Shown here: positions 52,664-61,550 of the stretch, piece by piece
Position numbering within the stretch: position 1 is the first letter of the stretch
Layout: each line of letters opens with the position of its first letter
Assembly (NCBI GenBank): GCA_001512505.1
Contig: LFSC01000028.1
Location: 578 to 64,577, forward strand
DNA: 64,000 nucleotides
Source: Clostridiaceae bacterium DTU079
GTDB taxonomy: Bacteria; Bacillota; Clostridia; Acetivibrionales; Acetivibrionaceae
Direction: 5' to 3'
Program-made: the position numbers and the translations under genes
The notes under the pieces: generated by a model
Told to the model about the DNA's origin: nothing
Databases searched by the model: none
What the model saw: only the letters and a program-made list of their open reading frames with translations

Positions 52664-53818
52664 CTAATATGCAGGTCCGAGACCCGCCGCCTCTTCCAGT
52701 TTCATAATTTTAGTATTATAACTATAAATCACGAGCTCAAGAGTATTCTGCAATTCCTCTATTCCCAGTGCCATTTCGTCGATTACCAATTTAGGTATAA
52801 AGCCTTGTTCATACTGGTTTTTAAGCCTTTCATAGCTTCTTTTCTGCATATTTAATGTTTCCTGCATATTCCTCAGATTATGCCCCTCTCTTTTAACATC
52901 TATATATGCAGACTTAATGTTATTTTCAACATCATACTTCGCTTGCTCAAGCTTTACTTTAAGAGTTTCAAGTTCTAATGAAGCATCGTCATACTCTTTT
53001 CTCAATTCCGTATAAATATCCTTTGCCTGCGCTTTTGATAAAATCTGAAGGTGCTTTTCTTTCAACTCAATCTCTTCAATCAGGCTGGTAATCTCAAGCC
53101 TCTCTTTCAAGGCATTCTCGACATAGTAATCCAAAGACTCCAATTTTAAATTCCTGGTATACTCGGAATATAAAAGGGTGTCATAGTTAGTGTCTATAGG
53201 AGAACCTATGTACGAATTAACAGTCCTCTGCATGTTCTCCCTGTTTCTCTTTCCCGCTTCGACTGACTTTTGAGCCTTTAAATAATTATATTCCTCTTCT
53301 TCAAACTCAATGGAAGTAATAATTCCCTGCTCAAGCTTGACCTTACTTGCCTCTAACTTTCTCTTCTGAAGTTCAAGCTTCTTCAAACTCATTTTATAAT
53401 CCCTGTCAGCTTTCAAAAATCCCAGATACATGTCTCTAAATCCCAGAGAAAGTGCCATCTCGGTCACTTTTCTGCCGTTATCGGTCATATTCCAGTAATA
53501 CTTCATTTGAAGCGGCAAAAGCTCCGTCTGTTTTGTCAAAAGCACCTGGATATCCGGAGTGTAAACAATGGTATACTTACCGAAAGGAGTATCAAAAGAA
53601 GTATATTGGGTATTTATGCCTTTGGTTCTCTGGACAGTAGTACCGTACTGATAAAAAGCCTTTCTCTCCGCAAGCTTTTGCTTACTTATGGTTCGGCTGC
53701 TTTTTAGCATAATCTCTTTGCCGCTGTCATAGGATAAACTGCTTTCCTTTGTTGCATATGACTGTAACACGAAAGTCAAAGTTACAGCTGCAACTAACAT
53801 GGATACTATTTTTTTCAA
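52664..53818 (-). CDS. Secreted TolC-like coiled-coil protein, first
   Basis: About 384 residues. Start TTG at 53816-53818 is chosen because GGAAGGAGGG lies six bases upstream; the longer reading to 53914 has no signal sequence. The signal peptide is KKIVSMLVAAVTLTFVLQSY. The mature part is almost all helix, with SLKKLELQKRKLEASKVKLE and KLEQGIITSIEFEEEEYNYL in one hairpin and NMQKRSYERLKNQYEQGFIP in the other, the duplicated helix-hairpin plan of TolC-family proteins. First gene of the MacAB-type operon, 15 bases before its paralogue. Confidence 0.8.
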   Translation of the reverse strand: MKKIVSMLVAAVTLTFVLQSYATKESSLSYDSGKEIMLKSSRTISKQKLAERKAFYQYGTTVQRTKGINTQYTSFDTPFGKYTIVYTPDIQVLLTKQTELLPLQMKYYWNMTDNGRKVTEMALSLGFRDMYLGFLKADRDYKMSLKKLELQKRKLEASKVKLEQGIITSIEFEEEEYNYLKAQKSVEAGKRNRENMQRTVNSYIGSPIDTNYDTLLYSEYTRNLKLESLDYYVENALKERLEITSLIEEIELKEKHLQILSKAQAKDIYTELRKEYDDASLELETLKVKLEQAKYDVENNIKSAYIDVKREGHNLRNMQETLNMQKRSYERLKNQYEQGFIPKLVIDEMALGIEELQNTLELVIYSYNTKIMKLEEAAGLGPAY

Positions 53819-53929
53819 GGAATGCCCTCCTTCCGTTCCAAAATAGAATACTTTGAAGTTTATTCGTGTAGTTATATTATTGGAAGCATAAACTATATGG
53901 CAAGGATATCGCAATAACTTGGGCTGATT

Positions 53930-54754
53930 CTATTTCCTTCCTACAAATAATGAGCCTATTGTCTTACCTCCTAAAATGTCATAAATCACCTTCGGGTTAT
54001 CTCCATTGGCAATAACCATATTGATCCCAGCCGCAGTAGCAATCTTGGCAGCTATAAGCTTGGTAATCATTCCCCCTGTGCCTCTATTGGATCCTTCCCC
54101 TCCGGCACACATTTCCACCTCCGGCGTTATCTCGTCTATAACGGAGATAAGCTTTGAGTTTTCATTTTCCCTCGGATCGCAATCGTAAAAGCCGTCAATA
54201 TCCGAGAGAATTATAAGTAAATCCGCTTTTACAAGCTTTGCGACAATCGCAGACAATGAATCATTGTCTCCAAACACCCGGTGAATACCCGATTCGATCT
54301 CATCTACTGCCACAGAATCGTTTTCATTAACCACCGGTATTATTCCCATTTCCAGTAAAGCCTCAAACGTATTTACAACATTCACTTTACCGGTTTCATT
54401 CTCTACCACATCCCGGGTCAACAGAATCTGTCCCACAACATGACCGTATTCCTGAAAAAACTTGCCATATATATGCATAAGCTCACACTGTCCTACAGCA
54501 GCAACGGCTTGTTTATGCCTTAAGTCTTTGGGCTTTGATCCCAGCTTCAGTTTTCCCACTCCGACACCGATTGCCCCGGACGAAACCAGTATCATATCCC
54601 TTCCTTGATTTTTAAGGTCCGATATTGCTCTAACGAGCTTTTCAATCCTGGCAAAGTTCATTTCACCATTGTCGTATGTAAGAGTTGATGTTCCTACCTT
54701 CACCACTACTCTCTTGGAGTTTTTTAGCTCCTCACGTGCATTACTGTTTTCCAT
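53930..54754 (-). CDS. proB: Glutamate 5-kinase
   Basis: 274 residues, the short form without a C-terminal PUA domain. Amino-acid kinase motifs: RVVVKVGTSTLTYDNGEMN, MILVSSGAIGVGVGKL, PVVNENDSVAVDEI (substrate binding), DNDSLSAIVA and GTGGMITKLIAAKIATAAG. It makes glutamyl-5-phosphate, the first step of proline synthesis. proA is not adjacent. AGGGGAAAGG precedes the ATG. The gene is 111 bases upstream of the TolC-like operon on the same strand, so readthrough is possible. Confidence 0.94.
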   Translation of the reverse strand: MENSNAREELKNSKRVVVKVGTSTLTYDNGEMNFARIEKLVRAISDLKNQGRDMILVSSGAIGVGVGKLKLGSKPKDLRHKQAVAAVGQCELMHIYGKFFQEYGHVVGQILLTRDVVENETGKVNVVNTFEALLEMGIIPVVNENDSVAVDEIESGIHRVFGDNDSLSAIVAKLVKADLLIILSDIDGFYDCDPRENENSKLISVIDEITPEVEMCAGGEGSNRGTGGMITKLIAAKIATAAGINMVIANGDNPKVIYDILGGKTIGSLFVGRK

Positions 54755-55002
54755 TTCCTTTCCCCTACCTATTATCTATAGAAATTTTAAAAATTAATGT
54801 CTTTTACCTATGGTTTTACATAATTCAATATGTTATTGTTAAATTTTTAGCAAAGTACACAGTAAAAAAAACACTAATAAGAATATTATACGACTTATAA
54901 TATTAAATTTCAAAAAAAAAACCGAAAAATCAAAGATAATTTAAATCCTATCAATAAATACAAGTGTTTACTTAAAAATGTTAATGTGTAACCGAATCTG
55001 CT

Positions 55003-55731
55003 TTATAGCTTTACCAGCTTGATATCTCCCCATGCCCCCAAACTGTCACCTACTATTATGAGAACACCGTCCACACCTTCAATGGAAGAAGCAAATTCTA
55101 TGCCCTTTTCAATGTGATGCTTGTCCTTTACAACATTTCCTGTTGCAGTTGCAACGGCATCGGATAAAAATGCATCTTTTGATAAAATAACAACGGCATC
55201 GGCTTTACCGAAACTCAAGGAATGACCCACTGTTCCTGAAGATGTACATATCCCGAGGGGTGTCTTATCCGGCGTTATTTCCAGATCTATTTTTTCACTG
55301 AGTATTGACTTTCCCGCATAAACCCCCACTTTTCTGGAAACGTCCGACTTCATAAAAATGTCTCCCCCGTTTTCAACTATTACCTCATTGCACAGCTTCA
55401 AGAGCCCCACGCCCACATATTCGCTTACAGCCCCGGCAACTGCGGCCATCGGTCCCACTCCTGCCTTTTTAGCCGCCTCACACATTCTCCTTATAATCTC
55501 CGGAGCATCACTGCTGCAGTCAATGGGTTCAAGGCTCTCAAGAAAGTTTCGGTGGTTTGCAATATACTCTTCTATATCCTTCCTGCACTTTAAAACCAGA
55601 TCATACGCTTCTTTGTATAGCTCTCTGTCTGCCCCTATACGCAGGTCCGTCTCCTTTACGCACACATCGAAAAATTTCAGGTTTACTCCCTTAAACATGT
55701 TTCTGTATCGTCTTTCTTCATACATTTTCAT
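55003..55731 (-). CDS. UPF0280/COG2122 ApbE-like protein, probable homocysteine-synthesis partner
   Basis: About 242 residues. MYEERRYRNMFKGVNLKFFD begins the UPF0280 domain; VGPMAAVAGAVSEYVG, NGGDIFMKSD and CTSSGTVGHSLSFGKADAVV are conserved segments of this ApbE-related family. ATG 55731 (MKMYEERR) follows GGGGG; longer or shorter starts are possible. COG2122 was linked in methanogens to homocysteine formation from aspartate semialdehyde together with COG1900 and a NIL-ferredoxin, both encoded just upstream here. Confidence 0.85.
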   Translation of the reverse strand: MKMYEERRYRNMFKGVNLKFFDVCVKETDLRIGADRELYKEAYDLVLKCRKDIEEYIANHRNFLESLEPIDCSSDAPEIIRRMCEAAKKAGVGPMAAVAGAVSEYVGVGLLKLCNEVIVENGGDIFMKSDVSRKVGVYAGKSILSEKIDLEITPDKTPLGICTSSGTVGHSLSFGKADAVVILSKDAFLSDAVATATGNVVKDKHHIEKGIEFASSIEGVDGVLIIVGDSLGAWGDIKLVKL

Positions 55732-55794
55732 TATCCCCCATGTATGTTTGCCTTGCTCCATATATTATACCCGAATCTTGAGTTACGCAAGTAC

Positions 55795-55879
55795 AGAGCC
55801 TGTAAATACTACGCGGAACCAAACACCCTCATGCTTGAGAAAGGATGCTCTTCCTTTCCGTGTTGTATTAACAGGCTCT
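55795..55879. repeat. Inverted repeat between the homocysteine genes
   Basis: AGAGCCTGTAAATACTACGC (from 55795) is nearly the reverse complement of 55858-55879, which ends AACAGGCTCT. The arms of 22 bases with a few mismatches enclose about 40 bases. A second TACGCGGAA appears at about 55930. There is no T run beside it. It may be a remnant of a small mobile element or an mRNA-processing hairpin between the ferredoxin gene and the UPF0280 gene. Confidence 0.65.
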
Positions 55880-55989
55880 AAAACTTTCTTTGCGATGATT
55901 TTACTCGTTCTCGCTGACCTTGTACAATACGCGGAATATCCCTCCTATAATTTCAAGAACGGATCTTTCCAACTATAAATGGCTTAAAA

Positions 55990-56397
55990 TTATACCGACA
56001 CGCACATGACTTTAAGGGGACATGCCTTTACACACAGCTCACAAATCATGCACTTTTCCTTGTCAAAAGTGAGGTTCCAGCTTTCTTTATCCATCTGAAG
56101 TGCTCCCGACGGACATACAGCCGTACATGCACCGCAATGAACGCATCCTTCTTCCTGCCAAATTATGCTCTTGGTAAATAGCTTATACTTTAAACCCTGA
56201 TCCTCAATATACTTAAGTCCTGCTTCAATATTCCATTCGGTTCCTATCATGTCCATCACAAGCTTTCCCTGCCGGTTCAGGTTGATATCCGCATTTAAAA
56301 TATTTATCTGAAGATCATAGTCCTTTATAAGATGATATGTAATGGGTTTTGTTACTTCCGTTGCAGGAAAATATAAAGCAACCTTAATCTTTTTCAT
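55990..56397 (-). CDS. NIL-domain ferredoxin (two [4Fe-4S] clusters)
   Basis: 135 residues: an N-terminal NIL domain (about 1-75; [20 protein letters not shown]) and a ferredoxin domain with [14 protein letters not shown] and [15 protein letters not shown], each supplying four cysteines for a cubane cluster. In methanogens the same protein pairs with COG1900 to reduce or transfer sulfur when aspartate semialdehyde is turned into homocysteine. Its start overlaps the end of the COG1900 gene by 14 bases. Confidence 0.92.
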   Translation of the reverse strand: MKKIKVALYFPATEVTKPITYHLIKDYDLQINILNADINLNRQGKLVMDMIGTEWNIEAGLKYIEDQGLKYKLFTKSIIWQEEGCVHCGACTAVCPSGALQMDKESWNLTFDKEKCMICELCVKACPLKVMCVSV

Positions 56398-57559
56398 TTT
56401 CTATCCCCCTTATATCAAGGGTATTACCCTTATTCTCCAAAGGTAGAGACGCTACCGGTTGTGATATGAAAAACTCACCCTTCATAATCTGCTGTTTTAA
56501 AAGCTCTGCAATTTCTCTTGCTTTTTTAAGGCTTGAGAGCGGAGCTGTAGGTACTTTTTTGCCATTGATTTCAATAGTACCGCTGCGAAGCTCCTCATAG
56601 GAAACTGAACCTAAAACAGGCTTGTTTCTCGACTGAACTCCGTAATCATATATATTGGCAAATATCTCACTGTTTTTTACACAGGTATTAATCAGCAATT
56701 CTTCATCCAGTATCGGTATTGGAATTCCCACACCGACAAACAAGGTCACACCGTATTTTTCAAATACCGCTGCTCTAATAAACCTGGTACTCATCTGCTT
56801 TATATCCCCAATAAGTGCCAATGTACCCGCCGAGGAAAGCGGAACTCCGTTCTCCCGTCTTTTCTGACTTGGATTATGCTGGGTTCCCTCCCATGCCACA
56901 TAGCCTTGGGCACCACCCAGGAATACTCTTGTGCCAATACCTATAGTTCTGTAATAAGGGTCATTTAAAAGCGGACTTAATTCACCTGAGGTGGTATAGG
57001 TAACATTTCCGAGATTTGGAAGAAGTGTACCCATATAAGTATGAATTATCCTGTTTGTGGTATTGGCGGCAACAGCATAGTTTTGATAGGCATTTCGGGG
57101 ATTAAACATATAGGCTTGATTAACATTGTTCTTATTTATGTAAGTTGTTATCTCTTTTCTGGGATAGCAATCGGTGCCGTAGCTCTCTGCATAGAGCTTT
57201 ATATCCTTTCCGGCAATCAGGTCTTCAATTACGTGGGCACCGCCGTATTCCATTCCTCTTGTCTCCGAAAGCTCCGTTGCTCCGATATATGCATCCACGG
57301 CAGCAACTCCTGCATAGGCAAGAACATCATTGAGCCATACCTTTGTCATTCTTATCGGCGGCTCCGAATGTCCGAAGTTTATGAACATACCGGAAGAACA
57401 CATCGGACCGAAAGTACCTGTGGTCACAACGTCAACCTCTTTTGCCGCCTGCTTTACGCCCTTCTCGGCCACTATATCAATTATCTCCTCAGCAGTCACA
57501 ACCACCGCTTTTCCGCACTTTATCTTTTCGTTAATCTCATCAAAACTTTTGTACCCCAT
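56384..57559 (-). CDS. Homocysteine biosynthesis protein, COG1900 (DUF39)
   Basis: 391 residues of the DUF39/HcyBio family. Cysteines Cys54 in [14 protein letters not shown] and Cys131 in [10 protein letters not shown] match the positions important in the methanogen enzyme (from memory, MA1821 of Methanosarcina). It uses sulfide, with aspartate semialdehyde as carbon source, to make homocysteine without the usual O-acyl-homoserine route. First gene of an operon with the NIL-ferredoxin; the promoter and a palindromic operator lie directly upstream. Confidence 0.92.
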   Translation of the reverse strand: MGYKSFDEINEKIKCGKAVVVTAEEIIDIVAEKGVKQAAKEVDVVTTGTFGPMCSSGMFINFGHSEPPIRMTKVWLNDVLAYAGVAAVDAYIGATELSETRGMEYGGAHVIEDLIAGKDIKLYAESYGTDCYPRKEITTYINKNNVNQAYMFNPRNAYQNYAVAANTTNRIIHTYMGTLLPNLGNVTYTTSGELSPLLNDPYYRTIGIGTRVFLGGAQGYVAWEGTQHNPSQKRRENGVPLSSAGTLALIGDIKQMSTRFIRAAVFEKYGVTLFVGVGIPIPILDEELLINTCVKNSEIFANIYDYGVQSRNKPVLGSVSYEELRSGTIEINGKKVPTAPLSSLKKAREIAELLKQQIMKGEFFISQPVASLPLENKGNTLDIRGIENEKD

Positions 57560-57577
57560 TTTATCGCACCTTCTTAC

Positions 57578-57595
57578 AATAGTATAGATACTATT
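57578..57595. promoter_or_regulatory. Palindromic operator before the homocysteine operon
   Basis: AATAGTATAGATACTATT has perfect 8-base arms around a 2-base centre and overlaps the downstream edge of the -10 box. A repressor of the Rrf2/CymR or ArsR kind could sense cysteine, methionine or sulfide here, but no regulator gene is adjacent. Confidence 0.75.
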
Positions 57596-57621
57596 ATAGG
57601 CGTTTATCGATCATATTTCAA
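57593..57621 (-). promoter_or_regulatory. Sigma-A promoter of the homocysteine operon
   Basis: TTGAAA (complement of 57616-57621) and a perfect TATAAT (complement of 57593-57598) are 17 bases apart. Transcription would start near 57587, inside the palindrome, about 28 bases before the ATG. Confidence 0.8.
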
Positions 57622-57659
57622 TTGTCTATTTATAAAACAGCCGAGAAGATAAATATAGA

Positions 57660-58007
57660 TTATTTCTCCATTTTTTTATTCGCCCAATCGATTATTTTCT
57701 CTTTACTAAAAATATATTTTCCTTGTATATTTATATATGTTCCATCCAGTTCTCCGGGATTTACCATATCCATCAAACTTTCTGTATCAGCTACTTTTAA
57801 AAATGATTGCAGTTGATAAATTGAAAGGAAATCATCATACTCTTTAGAATTATTTAGTTCAGAATATCCCGGGTTCAATAAACTGACTTCAACCGGATAT
57901 ATTTTTTCTAAGTTATTTCTAACTATAAAATAATTACCTACACATATAATGCAGCTACCTAAAATAATTGAAACAGTAATAATAATTGCATTCTTCGTCT
58001 TATCCAT
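57660..58007 (-). CDS. Small membrane protein of unknown function
   Basis: About 115 residues: one membrane helix (AIIITVSIILGSCIICVGNY), a middle part and a C-terminal segment (LDGTYINIQGKYIFSKEKII, then DWANKKMEK) that resembles the helix-turn-helix/excisionase-like tail of some external sensor proteins. The start at 58007 follows GAGGAGG. Single gene with no recognised family. Confidence 0.6.
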   Translation of the reverse strand: MDKTKNAIIITVSIILGSCIICVGNYFIVRNNLEKIYPVEVSLLNPGYSELNNSKEYDDFLSIYQLQSFLKVADTESLMDMVNPGELDGTYINIQGKYIFSKEKIIDWANKKMEK

Positions 58008-58186
58008 CACTTTCCTCCTCTTCATAAATTTTTATATGCTAATTTTTAGACATCTCGTACCACTGCTTTACATTTATATTAAAAAACTATTATATATTAT
58101 AATTGAAACATTTTCCACATCAGTAACGATATTGTTACATTTAACATAATATAATACCAGGAATTTTTAAAGATCAAGGAGAATGT

Positions 58187-58573
58187 ATGGATAAATATAA
58201 GAAACTAGAAAGCATTACCAACGGAATAAATGCGGCACACAAACTTATGACATTGAAAAATTCCGCTGCCAATCAACGGTCAGATGATTCACCATATATT
58301 ACTCCGGCGCTGCTCAGCCAGATGCTGCAGGTAATTGCCCAGCATTCACCGGATAGAAGTAAAATACCCTTAAAAAGAAGCTTGGATCAGACCAATCTAT
58401 ATACTAAAGCCATCAGGGACCTTAAGCAGGAAGCATTAAATATCAGAGAGAAAAACAGAGTTTATAAGGATGATATTATCAAAACTCTACATATATTAAA
58501 GCCGATAATGGATCCAAGAAGGCAATCAATAATAGAAAAAATAATAAAAATCCAGCAGATACTGGACTCATGA
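58187..58573 (+). CDS. Small cytoplasmic protein of unknown function
   Basis: 128 residues, charged and mostly helical: MDKYKKLESITNGINAAHKL, then QMLQVIAQHSPDRSKIPLKR and a C-terminal coiled coil (IREKNRVYKDDIIKTLHILK). AAGGAG precedes the ATG. There is no signal or membrane segment. From composition it could be a sporulation or regulatory helper; no family was recognised. Confidence 0.65.
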   Translation: MDKYKKLESITNGINAAHKLMTLKNSAANQRSDDSPYITPALLSQMLQVIAQHSPDRSKIPLKRSLDQTNLYTKAIRDLKQEALNIREKNRVYKDDIIKTLHILKPIMDPRRQSIIEKIIKIQQILDS

Positions 58574-58782
58574 TTTTTTCGGTATAACTTATTTTATGGG
58601 TGTGTAACTTCAGCGGGGGTAAAATCCCCCACCAAAACTCCTATATAGAAAAGCCCATCAAGGTTACTTAACATATTCTTTTATTAATTTATGTTTTAAA
58701 TCATGCAACTCATCAAGGGTTTTTTGTGAACCGACAAAACCTTAAAAAGGGGTAGGCAAAGATTTAATATATCAAGAGAATA
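58574..58782. other. Intergenic region with a possible gene tail
   Basis: It contains a GCGGGGGTAAAATCCCCC hairpin (about 58613-58630). On the minus strand at 58660-58740 about 25 codons read GFVGSQKTLDELHDLKHKLI and end KEYVK before a stop, with no start or ribosome site. This looks like the C-terminus of a lost gene, faintly like a Spo0E-type SQxxLD motif. Support is weak. Confidence 0.3.
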
Positions 58783-59133
58783 CTAAGCTTGGGTTTTTTT
58801 TCTGAAAAATTTACCTTTTATAGGTATATAGCCCTTTATCAAAATCTTATCATAATTCAATTCCGTTAAGCCCAGGATCCCTTTTTCTACAGGAGTCCGT
58901 CTTTTTCTTAACCAGACCACCTGCTCAGTCTGAGGTCTTTTTCCCGGTTCAAATATAGAGTGCATAGTAAAAAGAGCGTTTCCCAATGCAGTTGTGTGCA
59001 TAGCCTGATTTTCCATAACCTTTCTGTCCGCTAAAAAATACAGCACAACAAGCCATATAAAGCCAAATACAACAGCCATGGCTCCCGTCAATAAAAACGC
59101 CTTTATAATTTTTATCAGCAACATATCTCCCAT
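58783..59133 (-). CDS. Small membrane protein of unknown function
   Basis: 116 residues: one or two hydrophobic segments near the N-terminus (IIKAFLLTGAMAVVFGFIWL, continuing VVLYFLADRKV) and a basic cytoplasmic-looking tail (WLRKRRTPVEKGILGLTELN). No lipobox or known domain. Single gene between a decayed stretch and the nitroreductase gene. Confidence 0.6.
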   Translation of the reverse strand: MGDMLLIKIIKAFLLTGAMAVVFGFIWLVVLYFLADRKVMENQAMHTTALGNALFTMHSIFEPGKRPQTEQVVWLRKRRTPVEKGILGLTELNYDKILIKGYIPIKGKFFRKKTQA

Positions 59134-59361
59134 AATATTCTACCTTGCTATATACAATATGTGTTTGCTCTTGAACTTATTTTATCACAAATACTGAAAA
59201 TTTCTCAAGTTAACCAAATACCACAGAGTGTAAATTAAAGAAAAGTGATTCGGAAACTAAAGTTTAATTCACAATGTTTCTTTCACACTTTTCTTCGATT
59301 TGCATCAATCAACTGTGATTACACAAATAAAAAACTCCCAAAGGAACGAATCCTTTGAATA

Positions 59362-59988
59362 TCACCACATATTGTTATGTATTCTTTCCTTTAAATTGAT
59401 TTCCTTTTGTTCTACTATTTTTGCATCTTTGCTTGGCATACCAAGACCAATTAAGCATGGCATGAAATAATCCTCCGGAAAACCTAACACCTTTCTTGCA
59501 TGTTTATCCTCATCTCCTAAAGGTATTCTCAGATTACATGCATATCCTTCTGCCGTTGCTGCTAAAAATATGTTTTCGATGCAGCACCAAATCGAAGCAA
59601 AACCGTTCAAATGAGAAAGATTAGCAGGCTTCATTATATCAACTTTTTGCTTTAATAAAGGTATAATAATCGCCGAAGCATCAGCAAGCATTCGATATTG
59701 TTTTGGTACAGCGTCTCTATAGCATGCTTGTTGTGTAGGATCATTCAGATTCCAGTCCTTAATTAACCGCTCCATGTCTTCATCGGATATTCCTTTAGGA
59801 ATGACATCAAGAAGCTTCAGAACAACTTGCTTATCTTTTAGTACTATAAAATGCCAATCTCTCATATGGTCATTTGTTGGTGCCTTAAGACCTGCTCCTA
59901 TAATTCTTTCGATGATATCATCATTTATTTCAACACTTTCAAAATCTCTTATTGTTCTTCTTTTTTCTATAACTTCATAGAAATCCAT
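59362..59988 (-). CDS. Nitroreductase family protein
   Basis: About 208 residues with the FMN-binding N-terminal signature DFYEVIEKRRTIRDFESVEI, APTNDHMRDWHFIVLKD and the C-terminal FMEN-like LRIPLGDEDKHARKVLGFPE. It uses FMN and NAD(P)H to reduce nitro, quinone or flavin substrates. The start at 59988 follows GGAGGG; the reading from 60012 is too long. Single-gene unit. Confidence 0.88.
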   Translation of the reverse strand: MDFYEVIEKRRTIRDFESVEINDDIIERIIGAGLKAPTNDHMRDWHFIVLKDKQVVLKLLDVIPKGISDEDMERLIKDWNLNDPTQQACYRDAVPKQYRMLADASAIIIPLLKQKVDIMKPANLSHLNGFASIWCCIENIFLAATAEGYACNLRIPLGDEDKHARKVLGFPEDYFMPCLIGLGMPSKDAKIVEQKEINLKERIHNNMW

Positions 59989-60012
59989 TTTTATCCCTCC
60001 ATGCAACTTCAA

Positions 60013-60365
60013 ATTTATATGTAAAGTACTAAATCATAATATCATATTGATAAAAATAAATAAATAAAATTTTCCAATAGTCTGTGTGCATCTTTATCAA
60101 TGTGTATCTCGTACACTTCCTAAAATTGTGTAGACTTCCTTACCTGTAAAAATCAATTAATTTATTTGATGTAAGTATGATGCAAAAGCATATCAGCCCC
60201 CTCATAGAGTGAGCAGTTCAGTCGTTGGACTCCCCTGGTGAGTTAATACAGATAATCTGAATAAAAGAATTGAAAATCGTTTTCTGAAAAATCGTAAAAA
60301 TGTGCTCTTTTTAAATTCGGCTGTCATTTTAATTAATAGGTGTAAATAATATGGAAACGGAATAA
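60013..60365. other. Intergenic region upstream of the tRNA
   Basis: AT-rich for the most part. At about 60180-60243 a denser stretch, on the minus strand LTRGVQRLNCSLYEGADMLL up to a stop, reads like a short coding remnant, perhaps of a transposase, but it is too short to assign. No gene, promoter or riboswitch is claimed. Confidence 0.35.
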
Positions 60366-60395
60366 AAAAAGGGCCTCAATATTATTTGAAACCCT
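60366..60395 (-). terminator. Terminator after tRNA-Pro
   Basis: On the minus strand GGGTTTCAA pairs with TTGAGGCCC around a short loop and is followed by seven T, directly after the encoded CCA end of the tRNA. Confidence 0.75.
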
Positions 60396-60471
60396 TGGTC
60401 GGAGTGGCGGGACTCGAACCCACGGCCTCTTGGTCCCGAACCAAGCACTCTACCACCTGAGCCACACCCCG
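60396..60471 (-). tRNA. tRNA-Pro (anticodon CGG)
   Basis: The minus strand folds as a cloverleaf: acceptor CGGGGTG with CACTCCG, D arm GGCTCAGGTGGTAGAGTGC, anticodon arm CTTGG-TTCGGGA-CCAAG with CGG at positions 34-36, and T arm GTGGGTTCGAGTCCCGC. The discriminator A and CCA are encoded. It reads CCG proline codons. Length 76 with CCA. Confidence 0.97.
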
Positions 60472-60564
60472 TTAACCACATATTATATTTTAGCAGCATT
60501 ATTCGATAATGGCAAGAGTATTTTTATTTAAATATTTGTCATCTCATAAAATTACGTAGTAACT

Positions 60565-61356
60565 TTAATCCAACATTATATCGAACACTATGGATTTTAA
60601 AACGGCAAAATACTCCCGGATGAAGGAATTCGGCAATTCATACGGATTGGTCGGAGCCGGTATTCCATAGGGGGTAAAGCCGTGATGCCTTGCAAGCATT
60701 TTCGATCGAAATAAATGAAACTCACTGGTTACAATCATTATCCTGTAGTCCCGACGGCCTGTAAGCTGTTCCAGTACCTCTGCTGAAAACTTCATGTTTT
60801 CCGCGGTACTTGTTGACTTGTCTTCCATGATTATTCTGCTTTCATCAATACCGTTACTCACAAGATACCTTTTCATCGCTTCAGCTTCAGAAATGGCCTC
60901 ATTGGGGCCTTGCCCACCGGTAACCACCACCATCAGGTTGGGATTTTCCCGAAGATATTCCACTCCCTTGTCAATGCGGTTTTTTAAGGTAGGAGGAATC
61001 TGCTCTCCCTTAAGTCCGCTTCCGAGAATAAACAGATAATCCACTTCCACATTAGTGTCGGCGGTTGACGAAGCAATTATAATTCCTTCTATCAAAACAA
61101 ATGACAGGATAAAAATAACACATACCGAAATAAACCCTCCTCTTATAACGGTGTTCTTTATCCTGAGTATATGTCCATTGCCCGATAAACGGATTATCGC
61201 AATTATTGACAGCAATATTCCAACGACCAATGGAAACAATACGCCGAAATTTCTTATCGCAGCACCGTAAAGTGCCAGAAAGCAAAAATCAAGTATACCG
61301 ATAATTCCCAAAATCAAAGCAATAACATCCGGAACCCTTTTGTATTTAGCAAGCAT
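60565..61356 (-). CDS. DUF218 (YdcF/SanA/ElyC-like) membrane protein
   Basis: About 263 residues: four hydrophobic segments in the first 100 residues (IALILGIIGILDFCFLALYG onward), then a DUF218 domain with YLFILGSGLKGEQIPPTLKN, VVTGGQGPNEAISEAEAMKR and IMIVTSEFHLFRSKMLAR. The family acts in envelope or cell-wall maintenance; the reaction is unknown. The start at 61356 follows GGGGG (a further ATG lies at 61368). Single gene between tRNA-Pro and the LonB-like gene. Confidence 0.85.
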   Translation of the reverse strand: MLAKYKRVPDVIALILGIIGILDFCFLALYGAAIRNFGVLFPLVVGILLSIIAIIRLSGNGHILRIKNTVIRGGFISVCVIFILSFVLIEGIIIASSTADTNVEVDYLFILGSGLKGEQIPPTLKNRIDKGVEYLRENPNLMVVVTGGQGPNEAISEAEAMKRYLVSNGIDESRIIMEDKSTSTAENMKFSAEVLEQLTGRRDYRIMIVTSEFHLFRSKMLARHHGFTPYGIPAPTNPYELPNSFIREYFAVLKSIVFDIMLD

Positions 61357-61474
61357 TTTATCCCCCATTAATAAATCATTAAAATATTAATCATAATAAC
61401 ATTATAATATTTAGTCTCTATAAATGAAAGTGCATATATCTTCTAGTATAGTTTTCTTAAATTTCCATTCAAAT

Positions 61475-61520
61475 AAAAAATCCTCTGAACCCGTCAAAAC
61501 ATCGGGATTCTCGGATTTTT
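61475..61520 (-). terminator. Terminator after the LonB-like gene
   Basis: AAAAATCC..GAA.CCCG pairs with CGGG..TTC..GGATTTTT around a short loop, 31 bases beyond the protease stop. It is symmetrical enough to work both ways. Confidence 0.75.
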
Positions 61521-61550
61521 ATCATACGTATGTAATTTAAAAATACACTA

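Noticed and set aside
55762..55989. Small gene between UPF0280 and the ferredoxin
   Set aside because: The stretch is mostly an inverted repeat and has no convincing frame with a ribosome site.
57560..57621. SAM or T-box riboswitch for the homocysteine operon
   Set aside because: The leader is only about 28 bases long and no aptamer motifs are present; a protein operator explains the palindrome better.
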